Shown piece after piece: positions 26,780 through 38,400 of a DNA stretch of 64,000 nt (within the stretch, counting starts at the first letter, position 1; each line of letters opens with the position of its first letter). Both the position numbers and the translations under genes were made by a program. Source of the stretch: Actinoplanes sp. TBRC 11911 (GTDB lineage: Bacteria; Actinomycetota; Actinomycetes; Mycobacteriales; Micromonosporaceae). The stretch spans positions 512,192 to 576,191 of the forward strand of contig NZ_JABBNC010000002.1 in the NCBI RefSeq assembly GCF_012933445.1, read 5' to 3'. The notes under the pieces were generated by a model. It did not search any database. It was given only the letters and a program-made list of their open reading frames with translations, and was not told the origin of the DNA.

Positions 26780-27757
26780 TCAGTAGAGACCAGCCTGTGC
26801 GAGGCGCGTGCCGGGTAGCTCGGCCAGCAGGCGCAGAGCGAGGTCGCGGTCCTGCTCCCGTGCCGCGGCGAGCTGCCGCTCTTCGGCGTCGAGATCGCCG
26901 AGGAAGGCGTAATGGGTATTGACGGCCTTGGCTAGCTCGGCCTCGGTGGGAATGGGAACGGCGAGCGCCCCGATGTCCTGGCGGTCGAACTCGCGGGCGG
27001 TTCGTTCCCGTAGCCACGTGGCGGGCTCGAATTCGCGTGGCTCGTGCCCCGGCTTCCAGGCGGCGTCCGTACCTCGTAGGCCTCGCGCGTCCACCCAGAT
27101 CTTCAAGACCGCGAGCCGGCGTACGAGGCCGAAATCCAGGCCACCGAGCTTTCGCTTGTGCTTGGCCACCCACGCGAGGTCGTACATGTCGCGGGCCGTC
27201 GTGGTGCGGTTGAGGCGGGAGATCTTTTCGGCGAGGTTCTCCTCCAAGCGAATGACCTGCAGCGCCGGCAGTGGTCGGCCACCGTAGGTGCCGTGGACCG
27301 GCATGGGAACCCAGCCACGCCGCGCCGGGTCGAGCCACACCGGAGGGGAGACGTCGAGCTTGCTCGACAGCGTGGTGTCTCCGTCGTTGTACGGGCTGGT
27401 GACGGTCAGGGACCACTTCCCCCGCCGTTCACTGACGCCGTACACGAACGGACCGATGGTGATGCCGTCGATGGCGCTGACCAGGTCGAGCACGACGGTT
27501 TCGGGGTCCGCTGGAACGGACAAGCTGAAATCCAGGTCGAGGGAGAATCTGCCCTCGTTGCCGGCGAACAGCTTACGCAGGGCGGTGCCGCCTTTGAATA
27601 CGAGCGGGTCCAGGACGGCGGATTCGTGCAGTTCGCGCAGCAGTAGATCCTGCGCGATGTCGAGGACTGCCGCCTCCCGGCCGCCTGTGCCGGCACCCTT
27701 GGGAGTGTGGCGCGCGACCCAGCCGACCGTCAGCGTGATGCGGCCAGGCGCGCTCAC
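26780..27757 (-). CDS. abiEii: AbiEii/AbiGii-type nucleotidyltransferase toxin
   Basis: A 325-residue toxin of the type IV AbiE system. The nucleotidyltransferase core shows VFKGGTALRKLF followed by RFSLDLDFSLSVP, which matches the G-G-T-x-L-x-K and S-x-D-x-D-F motifs. The later ENLAEKISRLNRTTTARDMYD segment is the family's conserved helical region. AbiEii proteins bind GTP and in some homologues transfer nucleotides to tRNA, arresting growth on phage infection. The GTG at 27757 overlaps the antitoxin stop (GTGA), so translation is coupled. An upstream in-frame ATG at 27814 is possible but lies inside the antitoxin gene. Confidence 0.92.
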   Translation of the reverse strand: MSAPGRITLTVGWVARHTPKGAGTGGREAAVLDIAQDLLLRELHESAVLDPLVFKGGTALRKLFAGNEGRFSLDLDFSLSVPADPETVVLDLVSAIDGITIGPFVYGVSERRGKWSLTVTSPYNDGDTTLSSKLDVSPPVWLDPARRGWVPMPVHGTYGGRPLPALQVIRLEENLAEKISRLNRTTTARDMYDLAWVAKHKRKLGGLDFGLVRRLAVLKIWVDARGLRGTDAAWKPGHEPREFEPATWLRERTAREFDRQDIGALAVPIPTEAELAKAVNTHYAFLGDLDAEERQLAAAREQDRDLALRLLAELPGTRLAQAGLY

Positions 27758-28539
27758 GACACCGGCTCCAGCGTGCGCGGGTCGAACGGCAGGATCGTGT
27801 CGGCGATCTGCCACTTGTTGTCATGCCGGAGCAGTTTGCCCCGCCGGCCGAACCACGTCTTCGTCTCGGGTGTGGCGATCAGGCTGGCGATGTCGGGACG
27901 CAGCCCCTGCAGGAGGTATCCCATCCGGACGCTCACCGTTGCCGGGCGCCCGTCCAACTCGGCGACCACGTCGTCGGCGGTTGCCTCGGCTGCGATCTCG
28001 GGCAACCACTCGAGGGCGCTCGCCCACGACCGCACTCGCGTCGGAGTCGCCGCCATGTGCGCCAGCACGCTCGGAGGCTGCAACACCGGCACGCCCTTCG
28101 CGAAGACATAGGGGAGTCGCGGCATGAACACCGACACATCCAACGAGGCGGGAAGCCGCGCGGCCGCTCGCTCGTCCATCGCGGCCACCTCGACGGTCGC
28201 TGGTGCACGATCCGCCAAGTTCACCGCCCAGGCCGCTGCTTGGAAGGTCAAGCCGCAGGAAATCTCTGCATGGGCCAGCACCGCTCGCAGCAGTCTGGTC
28301 GGACCGCCCCGGCTGTGAGGCCCCGCAACCGCGGCGGGCGCAAACTCCCACACCCCTCGCTGGCCGGTGGCAAGCAACCACCCGCGCTCCCGCAGCCGCG
28401 TAGCCACAGTCCGTGTCGCGGTGCCGATCTCAGCCGCACGCACGAGCTCATCAAGGTGGGCCATGGTAACGAGGTCCGCCTGCTCAAGCTCCAGTTGCTC
28501 AAGCACGGGAGCCAACGAAGCCGAGATAGTGCGTGTCAT
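27754..28539 (-). CDS. abiEi: AbiEi-type antitoxin (type IV toxin-antitoxin regulator)
   Basis: A 261-residue antitoxin. The N-terminal winged helix-turn-helix reads LDELVRAAEIGTATRTVATR then LRERGWLLATGQRGVWEF. The larger C-terminal domain carries ALAHAEISCGL-type and GRPATVSVRMGYLLQGLRPD segments of the AbiEi family. It does not bind the toxin; it represses the operon and antagonises toxin activity indirectly. The start at 28539 follows GGGGGTGGAGA. Longer forms of this frame run into unlike sequence. The distance from the next gene upstream is more than 800 nt. Confidence 0.88.
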   Translation of the reverse strand: MTRTISASLAPVLEQLELEQADLVTMAHLDELVRAAEIGTATRTVATRLRERGWLLATGQRGVWEFAPAAVAGPHSRGGPTRLLRAVLAHAEISCGLTFQAAAWAVNLADRAPATVEVAAMDERAAARLPASLDVSVFMPRLPYVFAKGVPVLQPPSVLAHMAATPTRVRSWASALEWLPEIAAEATADDVVAELDGRPATVSVRMGYLLQGLRPDIASLIATPETKTWFGRRGKLLRHDNKWQIADTILPFDPRTLEPVS

Positions 28540-29370
28540 TCTCCACCCCCTAGCATCAAAACCCGATGCTACTCCACAGGAAGTGACACCAGCCAGCGAC
28601 GCGGCAAGCAAGCGAGGTGTCAAAAACACTAGGTTTGCATCAGATTCAGATCCAAACCAGCAACATCGGACACCATCGGCCAGCGGCGGATCCACACACG
28701 ACGAGCACCGACCCAAGCGTCGCAAGTGGACCGCAGCCACAAGAAACACGCAAGGGCGCAAAAGAAAAAGAGCAGACCCATCCACTGAACACGAAATGTG
28801 TTGGGGGTCCGGGGGTCACCCCCGGCGTGGGTCTGGGGGCTCGGCCCCCAGGAATAACGCGCGAGCGATAAGGTTTGCGCTTTCCGCAAACAGACCCCAC
28901 CCTCGGTCGTGCCCCCGGCAGGGTACACCCCAAAACTGCTCCCCACGCGGACGCCTGGCCATAGCCGCTGAGCTGTCCATTTAGTAGGACGGGGTCGCCG
29001 GCGGCGATCTGATGCGCGGTAGTGATCTATGCCCTTTGGGTCTCGTCTGCGCCAAGCGGCGCGGGCGGGGCCCTGCCCGCTTCCCGGGACGTAGCTCCTC
29101 GATTGCGGTGCGGGCCACGATCCGGGTCACGTCATGAGAGGTGCCCAGAGTTGAGTGCGTGGCCCGAGGTGGGTCAGGTTCATCCGCGTTGAAGGTGTGA
29201 TCTGAGCTACATGGTGCTTCGAGATTGATCTCTGCACGCAGGTAGATGGTTCACATGGTTGTCGATGCTTGCTATCGGTGAAGTGCCGCTTACCTTCAGG
29301 ATTGTTTACAGCGTGCATGCGGCCGCTTACGTTCTCAGATGTCGATCTATCCCTGTAAGGGAAGGCATCC
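28540..29370. other. Long intergenic region upstream of the LamG/RHS locus
   Basis: About 830 nt with no credible gene. The first half holds three closely spaced hairpins (separate entry). The last 250 nt, with a lower GC content, should contain the promoter of the LamG gene, but no clear -35/-10 pair can be singled out by eye. Confidence 0.45.
28809..28891. repeat. Cluster of three perfect stem-loops
   Basis: Stem 1: CCGGGGG/CCCCCGG with loop TCA (28809-28825). Stem 2: CTGGGGGC/GCCCCCAG with loop TCG (28833-28851). Stem 3: GTTTGCG/CGCAAAC with loop CTTTC (28873-28891). They lie between the AbiE operon promoter and the LamG gene. They could be terminators or remains of a mobile-element end. 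Confidence 0.8.
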
Positions 29371-32300
29371 ATGTTGCGTGTCCGTAGATGGGCCTCGCGC
29401 GCCCTTTTTCGGTCCACTGTGTCCGGTTTAGCAGCGTCGGGCGTCGCGGTGGCGGCGGTTTTGGTGGTTGCGAGTGGTTCACCGGCGGAGGCCGCGTGCG
29501 CCACGAAGTCTCGTCCGGACGCCGCGTCCGCGCTGAGTTTGGCTGAGTCGTGCAAGACGGCGATTGCCGTGTCAGGGGCTACGACGGAGACGTCGACGTT
29601 GCGGGCGAACGGGGATGGTTCATTCACGGTCGTTGAGTCGGCGGTGCCGGAGCGGGTGCGCCGCGCGGATGGCAGCTGGGTGCCGGTCGACACGACGTTG
29701 CAGGCCAATCGGGATGGGTCTGTTTCGCCGGTGGCGTCTCCGACGGCGGTCGTGCTGTCGGGCGGTGGTTCGGGTCCGTTGGCGCGGACGGCTAGTCAGG
29801 GTCAGGAGCTGGTGTGGACCTGGACGGGTGTGGCATTGCCGAAGCCAACGTTGTCCGGTGCCGTCGCGACCTATGCCTCGGTGCTGCCCGATGTGGACCT
29901 GAAGGTGCGTGTCGATGAGTGGGGTTTTTCCGAGACTCTGGTGGTGAAGACCGCGGATGCCGCGGCGAATCCGGCGCTTTCGGCTCTGCGGTTCGCGTTG
30001 TCGGGCAGCGGGCTGAGTGCGGTGGGGGCGGCCGGGCAGGCTACCTCGCCGGATGATGCGGTCACCGACGTCTTCCACATTGGGGCGGCGGCGATGTGGG
30101 ATTCCACTGGTCCGGCGTCTCCGCCCTCGGCGTCGATGCCGGCCGAGGACGTGCAGTCTGAATTGGTGTCCACGTCCGACGGGCCGGGTTCCGGTGCGAA
30201 GGTTGTTGAGGCCCCGACCACGATGGACGGCACCACCTTGGTCGTGACGCCGTCGCGGAGCCTGCTGAGCGATCCTGCGTCGACCTTCCCGATCTTCATC
30301 GATCCGACGTCATCGGCGCCGCTTCGGACTTATTGGGCGATGATCAATAAGGGTGTTCCCGCCCAGGAGTATTGGGATTTCGACCGGGCCGACCACGCGA
30401 AGGTCGGCAATGCAGGCACTGGTGTCGACATGTATCGGTCGTTGTTTCAGTTCTCGACCTCGGCGTGGAAGGGCAAGCACGTCACCTCGGCCACGTTCTC
30501 CGATGACCTGGTGCACTCATGGAGTTGCAGTAACACCCAGACGGAGCTGCATCATGTGACGCAGGCGTTGGGCAAGAACACCACCTGGAACTTGAATGCC
30601 CCGGCGTGGGGAGGGTCATCGCTGGTCAACGTGTCGAACCAGAACTGCCACGACGCGGCGGGGGTGCACTCCGAGTGGAGCAGCACCGCGCTCGCGTCGG
30701 AGGTCAATTCCGCTACGGGCAACGCGACGATCACGTTCGGACTGCGGGCGGCCAGTGAGGCGGTGTCGTTCGACGGCTCGAACGGGTGGAAGAAGTTCGA
30801 CGAGACGGGGGGAGCGGGTGGTGCCAAGCTGTCGGTGACCTACAACACCGCGCCGGCAATCAGCAACCTGCATACCGATGCGGCTGCCTGCGCGAGCAGC
30901 GCGGCGGCCGCTCCGCCGTTGTCGACCGTGGGTAGCCCGGCTCACAGCCCTGTTCCGCAGGTCACGGTGAAGGATGCGGAGGCAGACAAGTCGACGGTCA
31001 GCTTCACCTATCCCAAGCCTGGTGGCGGCACACTCACCACCTCGTACGCGAACGTGGCTAGTGGAGCGAGCCAGAAACTGGTCACCGGTATCCCGGCGGC
31101 AGCGATACTGTCCGGGGGAACCTATACGTGGAGTGTTAGCGTTTCGGACGGCACCGATTCGTCGACCGCGACCTGTTACTTCAAGATTGATAACACGGTT
31201 CCGCAGCCACCGACGATCGTGTCGGCCGACGGGGCCTATCCCGACGACGACTCTCTGCACGGTGGGGTGGGCAAGCCCGGGTCGTTCACGATCCGGGCGG
31301 CAGGCGATGCCGCGACTGTGGCCGCGGTCGTCAAGTACGCCTGGGGGCCGTCGGCCGGGGGCCCGTTGCAAACGGTGACGACCAGTGCCGGGGCGCCGGT
31401 AACCGTCTCCTACACACCGCCGGTCGAGGGCGACAACACGCTGCAGGCATACGCCTACACCGCCACCGGCGTCGTGTCCGCGATGGGCAGCGCCGACTTC
31501 CTAGTCGACAACGCCGATCAGCCGGTCGGGCTATGGGCTCTCGACGGTGACGGCACCGACACCGGCACCGGCGACCACGCGGCGACCGCGGCGAATGTCA
31601 CGTGGACGGGCAACGGCCGGCAGATCGGCCACAGCGTGGCACATTTCAACGGCACCTCGGCCGCGCTGACCGCGACACCGCCGATTCACACCAACACCTC
31701 GTTCGCCGTTGCGGCGTGGGTACGCCCGACAGGAACCTCGTGCACGGGCAATGCGGTGAGTCAGGACGGTGTGCACACCTCCGGCTTCTATCTGGGCTGT
31801 TTCCAGGGCAAGTTCGACTTCGACATGATCGCCTCCGACAGCAGCAGCGTGGCCTCCACGCGGCTGCTCTCCACGGCAACAGCTAATACGGGTGTGTGGA
31901 CCAGCATTGCCGGGGTCTACGACCGATCCGCAGGAAAGATCAGCCTGTACGTCAACGGTGTCCTGCAGTCGAGCGCGACGCTGAGCGGGCAGCAGTGGGA
32001 CGCGGCCGGGCCGTTCGCGATCGGCCGCGACCGCTACACCGATATCTCGGGCGACTGGTGGGCCGGCGACATCTCCGATGTGCGGGTGTGGGACCGCGTC
32101 GGCTACGCCTCCGATATTGCCGGGCTGAGCGCGTCGAGCTGGGCCGACCAGTATCCCCTCGGCTTCGACCCGACCCAGAACAAAATGGACCCGATCGCGA
32201 ATCCGCTGACCTGGACGGGTGGCCCGCAGCCCGGCTTCGACGACATGAATCCACCCGACAGCGGTGGCACGCCGGCGACCGTGCTCAACTCGGCTGATCC

Positions 32301-32823
32301 CGACTACGGCCTCTCGGCCCGTCCCGCGGTACGCACCGACGGCTCGTTCAGCGTCTCCGCGTGGGTCAACCCCGCGACCCTGACCGGAGCGTTCGCCAGC
32401 GCCGTGTCGCAGAACGGCACGGTCACGTCGAACTTCGGCCTTGGGGTAAGCGCGGCCAACCACTACACCTTCTGGATCCACAACACCGACACCACCAGCA
32501 CCCCGGCGGCCATCGTTCAGTCGACGGCACTCGCGGTAGCGGGCCAGTGGGTCAACCTGATCGGTACCTTCGACGCCACCACCAAACAGATAACACTCTA
32601 TGTCAACGGGGTGTCGCAAGGCGCCACCGCGTTGCCCGTCACGCCCTGGCACGCGACAGGTCCGGTCGCCGTCGGCAGCGGCCTGTGGCAGGCACAACTC
32701 GGCTACGTCTGGAACGGCGGCATCGACAACGCCGGGCTTTTCAACGGCGTGCTCAACGCCACCGAGATCAGCAACCTCTACACCTTCAACGACCCCTACT
32801 ACGTGTCGGCCGACGCCCAATGA
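29371..32823 (+). CDS. Secreted LamG-domain partner protein of RHS module 1
   Basis: A 1150-residue secreted protein. The signal peptide (ASGVAVAAVLVVASGSPAEA) is followed by a beta-rich N-terminal domain, a DNRLRE-like region (about 310-490, YWDFDRADHAKVGNAGTGVD), fibronectin-like strands, and two concanavalin-A/LamG domains. LamG 1 spans about 725-920 (FAVAAWVRPTGTSCTGNAVS, AGVYDRSAGKISLYVNGVLQ) and LamG 2 about 985-1145 (FSVSAWVNPATLTG, LIGTFDATTKQITLYVNGVS). No enzyme motif is seen, so it is probably a cell-surface or carbohydrate-binding partner. GGAAGG precedes the ATG. Its stop overlaps an ATG in the RHS frame, and the RHS start at 32859 follows closely, indicating one operon. Confidence 0.9.
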   Translation: MLRVRRWASRALFRSTVSGLAASGVAVAAVLVVASGSPAEAACATKSRPDAASALSLAESCKTAIAVSGATTETSTLRANGDGSFTVVESAVPERVRRADGSWVPVDTTLQANRDGSVSPVASPTAVVLSGGGSGPLARTASQGQELVWTWTGVALPKPTLSGAVATYASVLPDVDLKVRVDEWGFSETLVVKTADAAANPALSALRFALSGSGLSAVGAAGQATSPDDAVTDVFHIGAAAMWDSTGPASPPSASMPAEDVQSELVSTSDGPGSGAKVVEAPTTMDGTTLVVTPSRSLLSDPASTFPIFIDPTSSAPLRTYWAMINKGVPAQEYWDFDRADHAKVGNAGTGVDMYRSLFQFSTSAWKGKHVTSATFSDDLVHSWSCSNTQTELHHVTQALGKNTTWNLNAPAWGGSSLVNVSNQNCHDAAGVHSEWSSTALASEVNSATGNATITFGLRAASEAVSFDGSNGWKKFDETGGAGGAKLSVTYNTAPAISNLHTDAAACASSAAAAPPLSTVGSPAHSPVPQVTVKDAEADKSTVSFTYPKPGGGTLTTSYANVASGASQKLVTGIPAAAILSGGTYTWSVSVSDGTDSSTATCYFKIDNTVPQPPTIVSADGAYPDDDSLHGGVGKPGSFTIRAAGDAATVAAVVKYAWGPSAGGPLQTVTTSAGAPVTVSYTPPVEGDNTLQAYAYTATGVVSAMGSADFLVDNADQPVGLWALDGDGTDTGTGDHAATAANVTWTGNGRQIGHSVAHFNGTSAALTATPPIHTNTSFAVAAWVRPTGTSCTGNAVSQDGVHTSGFYLGCFQGKFDFDMIASDSSSVASTRLLSTATANTGVWTSIAGVYDRSAGKISLYVNGVLQSSATLSGQQWDAAGPFAIGRDRYTDISGDWWAGDISDVRVWDRVGYASDIAGLSASSWADQYPLGFDPTQNKMDPIANPLTWTGGPQPGFDDMNPPDSGGTPATVLNSADPDYGLSARPAVRTDGSFSVSAWVNPATLTGAFASAVSQNGTVTSNFGLGVSAANHYTFWIHNTDTTSTPAAIVQSTALAVAGQWVNLIGTFDATTKQITLYVNGVSQGATALPVTPWHATGPVAVGSGLWQAQLGYVWNGGIDNAGLFNGVLNATEISNLYTFNDPYYVSADAQ

Positions 32824-35800
32824 GCTCCTCCCGTCCCATCCCGCAGTTGGAGGTCGCCGTGCCCCATTCACGAACGCGTCGCCAGACCGGACGCGTCCTA
32901 TTCACCGCCGTCCTGACGACCGCGTTGACGCTCGGGGTCGTAGGCACCCAGCCCGCGTTCGCCGACAAGACGCGGCCCGCCAAACTCGCCGCCCCCGAGG
33001 CACGCAGCGTCGCGCCCGGACGAAACCCTCTTCCTGCAAAGCGTCCTGCAGACCCAGTGGCCAGTGCGACACTCAAGCGAGCTCCCGGATTCACCTGGCC
33101 CGTAGCCTCATCGACCGCCGTGTCCATGGGTGCGGCTCTTTCGGCGACGGGCCGACATGCGGTCGTCGTGGCGAACACGCCCCTCAGCGTCGATGCACCG
33201 GTCGCCCCAGAACGCCATACGGCGACGTTATCGGCTGCCGAGCGGGCAGCCACTCCCTCGTCGGTGCGGGTGGAGGTCCTCTCGCATGACACCGCAGTGC
33301 GTGCTCACCAAGACATGGTGATCAAGGTCAGCCGCACCGATTCCCAGGCGAATGCGGGCAAAATCGACCTCACCGTCGACTATCGGACGTTCCGCAGGGC
33401 GTACGGCGCCGACTGGTCCAGTCGGTTGCGCATGGTTACGGTCCCCGACTGCGCCACGACTACCATGCAGGCAACACAATGCCAGCCAACCGTGCTGCCA
33501 GTTCGCAACGACGCCCCAGCATCGACGATCACCGCGACGGTCGATCTCGCCCCATCAGGCGCGGCAGCAACCACCGTGGCACTAGTGTCCGGACCGTCCG
33601 GTGACGCTGGGGACTTCACCGCGACACCGCTCAAGGCCTCCTCTACCTGGACCGGCGGCAACCAGTCCGGCGACTTCACCTGGTCGTACCCCATGCGGGT
33701 GCCCCCAGCCCAAGGCGGACCTGAGCCGGTAGTCGGGTTGGACTACTCGTCGGCATCGGTCGACGGCGAGATGGCCGCGTCCAACAACCAGCCTGGCTGG
33801 ATCGGCGAGGGCTTTAGCTATCAGCCCGGCGCGATTGTCCGCAGCTACAAATCCTGCTCAGACGACATGGGTGGCACTGCCAACAACAAGACGAAGACCG
33901 GCGATTTGTGTTGGGGCACGAACAACGCCACCCTGTCCATGCCGGGACATTCTGGCGAGCTCATCCGTGACGACGATGACGGACACTGGTCGCTCAAAGA
34001 CGATGACGGCTCAAAGGTACAGCTCCTGACCGGCGCGACCAACGGCGACAACGACGGCGAATACTGGAAGGTCACTACCAGCGATGGGACGCAATATTTC
34101 TTCGGCTTGAACCATATCGCTGGCTGGGCTACCAACGATCCGACAACCAACTCCGTCTACACCGTTCCGGTCTTCGGGAACAACCCAGCCGCTGGTAGCA
34201 CCCCCGCAGACCCCTGCTACAACGCGACCTTCGCGTCTGCGTCATGTAACCAGGCATGGGAGTGGAACCTCGACTACGTCGTCGACGCCCATGGCACCAC
34301 GATGTCGATGTGGTACACGCCGGAGACGAACAAATACGCCCGCAACCTGACCAGCAGCTCGATCTCCACATATGTCCGCGGCGGCGACCTCACGCGTATC
34401 GACTACGGCACGGACCAACACACCGGCGGCAAAGACAGCGACCTGACCGCGAAGGCGCCATACAAGGTTGATTTCACCACCGCTAACAGGTGTGTGACCG
34501 GTGGCTCCGCCTGTACATCATCAACTCCGGCGAACTGGCCAGACGTGCCGTGGGATCAGTCCTGCACCTCTACGACCTCGTGCACGGATTACTCGCCCAC
34601 CTTCTTTACCCAGAAGCGTCTCGACACAGTGCAGACCTCGGTGTGGGATGCCTCGACGAGTGCGTATACGCCGGTGGAGAAGTGGACCCTGCACCAAACC
34701 TATCCGGATCCCGGCGATAGTACCCGCGCTGGCCTGTGGCTATCGTCGATTTCGCACAGTGGTCTATACGGCGGCACAGCAATTCTCCCTGACATCAAGT
34801 TCACCGGCATCCAATTGGCCAACCGGGTCGACACGGGTGCCGACCAGACGGCGAAGATGAATTGGTGGCGTATCGCCTCTATCACCACGGAGACCGGTGA
34901 CCTGATCGGCGTCACGTACTCCGACCGCGAATGCGTCGCCGGATCAACCCCCGCGCCCGAAGCGAACACATCGAGCTGCTACCCAATTTTCTGGACTAGG
35001 CCTGGTGAGACGAACCCGCGCATTGACTGGTTCAACAAGTACCGGGTCATCGCCGTCTCCGAGAACGACCTCACTGGCGGCGCGCCGCGCACCTATACCA
35101 CCTACGCCTATGGAAAGCCAGCCTGGCATTACGACGAGGACAACGGCCTCGTGCCGGCGTCGCGCAAAACATGGGCCGTTTTTCGCGGCTATGACACCGT
35201 TACCACGACCGTTGGCGACAACGGTGACCCGAAGACCAGCACCACGGTCCGGTACTTCCAAGGCATGAACGGCGACAAGACCCCCTCCGGAACGAGGAGC
35301 GTGCAGGTCACGGACTCGACCGGAGCCAAGGTTGACGACGACGATGCGTACGCAGGCATGGTGCGCGAGACCATCACGAACAACGGTCCGGACGGCGCGG
35401 AGGTCAGCGGTGAGATCGACGACCCGTGGAAATCGGACGCGATCGCAACCCGCACAGTCAACGGCTACACCCTCTCGGCGTACCGGACCGGGGTGACCGC
35501 CACGCACGAGCGAACTGACCTTGACGGCGGCCGCGCACCCCGGCGCAGCGAAATCGACACTACCCTGGACGACTTCGGCATGCCGACGAGGGTTTGGGAC
35601 AAGGGCGATCTCAGTGAGGCCGGTGACGATACCTGCACGATTTCTGCCTACAACCGCAATACAAGCGCGAACATCCTCGAGACTGTCGGCCGCACCCAGG
35701 ACTATGCCAAGCCCTGCGGCACGGCCCCCACATCGCAGAACGACGTGATTTCGGACGTCGAGAACAGCTTCGACGGCCTCGCGTACGGGATCGCTCCGAC

Positions 35801-38400
35801 CAAGGGCGACATCACTAAAGTACAGACAGCTAAGGCGTGGACGGCCTCAAGCATTACCTGGCTGACAACAGCCACGAGCGTCTACGACGCTTTCGGACGC
35901 GTCACAGACGCCACCGACGTCCGGGGTAACCACACCCTCACCGTCTACACCCCGGCGACCGGCGGGCCGGTCACCTCCAAGAAAACGACTAAGAACCCGC
36001 TCGGCTGGAACACGACCGAGGAGATCTCCCCCGGCTACGGGCTCACTACCGGATTAATTGACGAGAACAACAAGCGCACCGACACCGCCTACGACCCGTT
36101 CGGCCGGCAGACGGCGGTGTGGAAGCCGACACGGTCGAAGGCATCCGGGGTAACGGCGAACGCCACGTTCAGCTACCAGGTCAGCCAAACCGCCCCGTCG
36201 GTGGTCACGACGAACGAACTCGACGCACTCGCCACCTACGTGCCCAGCTACACATTTTACGACGGTCTGCTACGTGCCCGTCAGACGCAAGCGCTTGCTA
36301 TCGGGGGCGGACGCACCGTCACGGACACGTTCTACAACTCACTCGGCGAAAAGGTGAAGGACAGCGGCCCGTACTACAACTCCGACGAGCCGAGCACGAC
36401 GCTGTTCCCCGCGCCGATTGACCAAAATGTTCCCTCCCAGACAATCACCTCGTTCGACGGCGCCGGACGCCAGATCCGCTCAGCTTTCGTGTCCAACGGT
36501 TTCACCCAATGGCACACGACCACGACGTACGGCGGTGATCGTACCGATGTTACCCCGGTAGCCGACGCCGCAGCGCCATCGGCCGGCACCGCGACCTCTA
36601 CCTACAGCGACGCCCTCGGCCGCGCGGTCGAGCTGCGACGATACTCAAGCGGCTCGTTCGAGTCGACCAAATACACGTATAACGAGAAGGGACAGCAGAC
36701 TCTCGTCACCGACAACGCCGGAAACCAGTGGCGATACGGATACGACCTGCTCGGACGAACGATCAGCACCACCAATCCAGACTCCGGTGCGACCACCACG
36801 ACGTACAACGACGCCGGGGACATCACCAGCACTACGAACGCGCTGAACCGGACGCTGTCCTACGACTACACGTTGCCCGCAGGTTACAACGATCCGCTCG
36901 GCCGAAAGACAGCAGAGTGGCTAGGACCCGTCGGAACGGGCACCAAGATGGCGACCTGGTCGTACGACACCCTGTCCAAAGGGCGTTTGACGTCGTCAAG
37001 CCGGTTCGACAGTGGCAATGAGTACAAGACCACCGTGATCGGCTACAACAACCTCTACCAGCCGGCCGGAACGATCACGACCATTCCCTCTGCCGAAGGG
37101 GCGCTAGCCGGCACTTACGCCTTCTCCAGCACCTACAACCTTGACGGCACAATAAACAGCCAATCGATCCCGACCACCGGCGATCTGCCGGCCGAGACAC
37201 TCAACTACAGCTACGACTCGGCCACCGGACACCCGTACAGCCTCAAGACGGACTTTGGCGGCGCAGTCAAGCAAATCGTGCTCTCGACCCAGTACAGCCG
37301 CTTCGGCGAGCCAGCCGTAACCACATTTGCCGACAGCAACACCGCCGAATTCGCCCAACAGGCCCTGACCTACGACGAAGGCACCCACCGGCTCACCGAA
37401 GCCAAGATACTCAAATCCACCGGGTCGAATATTGTCGCCGACGTCCACTACACGTACGACGCCTACGGCAACATCGTCAAAGCCGATGACACGCCGTCCG
37501 GCGGCACGGCCGAAACCCAATGCTTTGGCTTTGACGAATTGCAGCACTTGACCAGCGCGTGGACTCCGGCCGACCGCGACTGCGCCGCGGCACCCACAAC
37601 GGCGAACCTCGGCGGAGCAGCGCCGTACTGGAAGTCGTGGACATTTGATAGCACCACGGGCAACCGTCTGACCGAGGTCACACACACCGCAGACTCGACC
37701 ACCACGGTGACCTCCGTGTACCAGCAGGCCGATCACCCGCACGGTGTGAGCAACACGACCACTACAGAGGGCGCGGCCGCGTCGTATACCTACGACGCGG
37801 TCGGCAACACAATCAGCCGGCCCGGCGCCCATGGCCAGCAAACCCTAGTATGGGACGCCGAGAACCATCTCACCTCGGTGACCGACGGAGCGGACCACTA
37901 CACCTACGTCTACGACGCCGATGGCAACCGCCTAATCGCACACGAACCCGACGGCACCACCCTGCACGTCGGCAACGTGGAACTTCGAATGTCCACCAGC
38001 AGTGTCAAGACGGCCGAGCGGTACTACAGCTACAACGGACAGACCGTCGCGCAGCGCACTACCTCTGGTCTGCAGTTCCTTAGCGGCGACCCCAACGGCA
38101 CCAGCACGATCGCCATCGATGATACGGCGACACAGAAGACCACCAAGCGCTACCAAGACCCGTACGGCAACGCTGTCGGCCCGGCCGTCTCATGGACCGG
38201 CACAAAATCCTTCGTCGGCGGCGATCAAGATGCCTCCGGCCTCATCCACGAGGGCGCCCGCGAATATGACGCGACGCTCGGAGCCTTCATCAGCCGAGAC
38301 CCGATCGTCGACCCCAACGACCCAGCACAGCTCAACGGCTACGCGTATGCCGGAAGCAACCCGGTAACCCACGCCGACCCAAGCGGTCTACGCACCGACT
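30046..38400 (+). repeat. LamG-RHS tandem duplication, copy 1
   Basis: From about 30046 to the end of the RHS core near 38400 the sequence is collinear and clearly homologous with 40526-48896, including intergenic spacing and both ribosome-binding sites. Homology stops at the toxin tips, which differ completely. Confidence 0.9.

Noticed and set aside
25515..26786. 423-codon plus frame covering the SRPBCC gene
   Set aside because: Out-of-frame translation is Arg/Ala-rich; the overlapping 225-residue frame has a START-like domain and a ribosome-binding site.
28629..28946. 105-codon minus-strand frame upstream of the LamG gene
   Set aside because: Runs through three hairpins, Cys/Trp/Gly-rich composition, no ribosome-binding site.
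32361..32819. 5' extension of the RHS copy 1 frame by about 150 codons
   Set aside because: It overlaps LamG domain 2; the signal peptide and TTGGAGG-GTG start at 32859 are conserved in copy 2.
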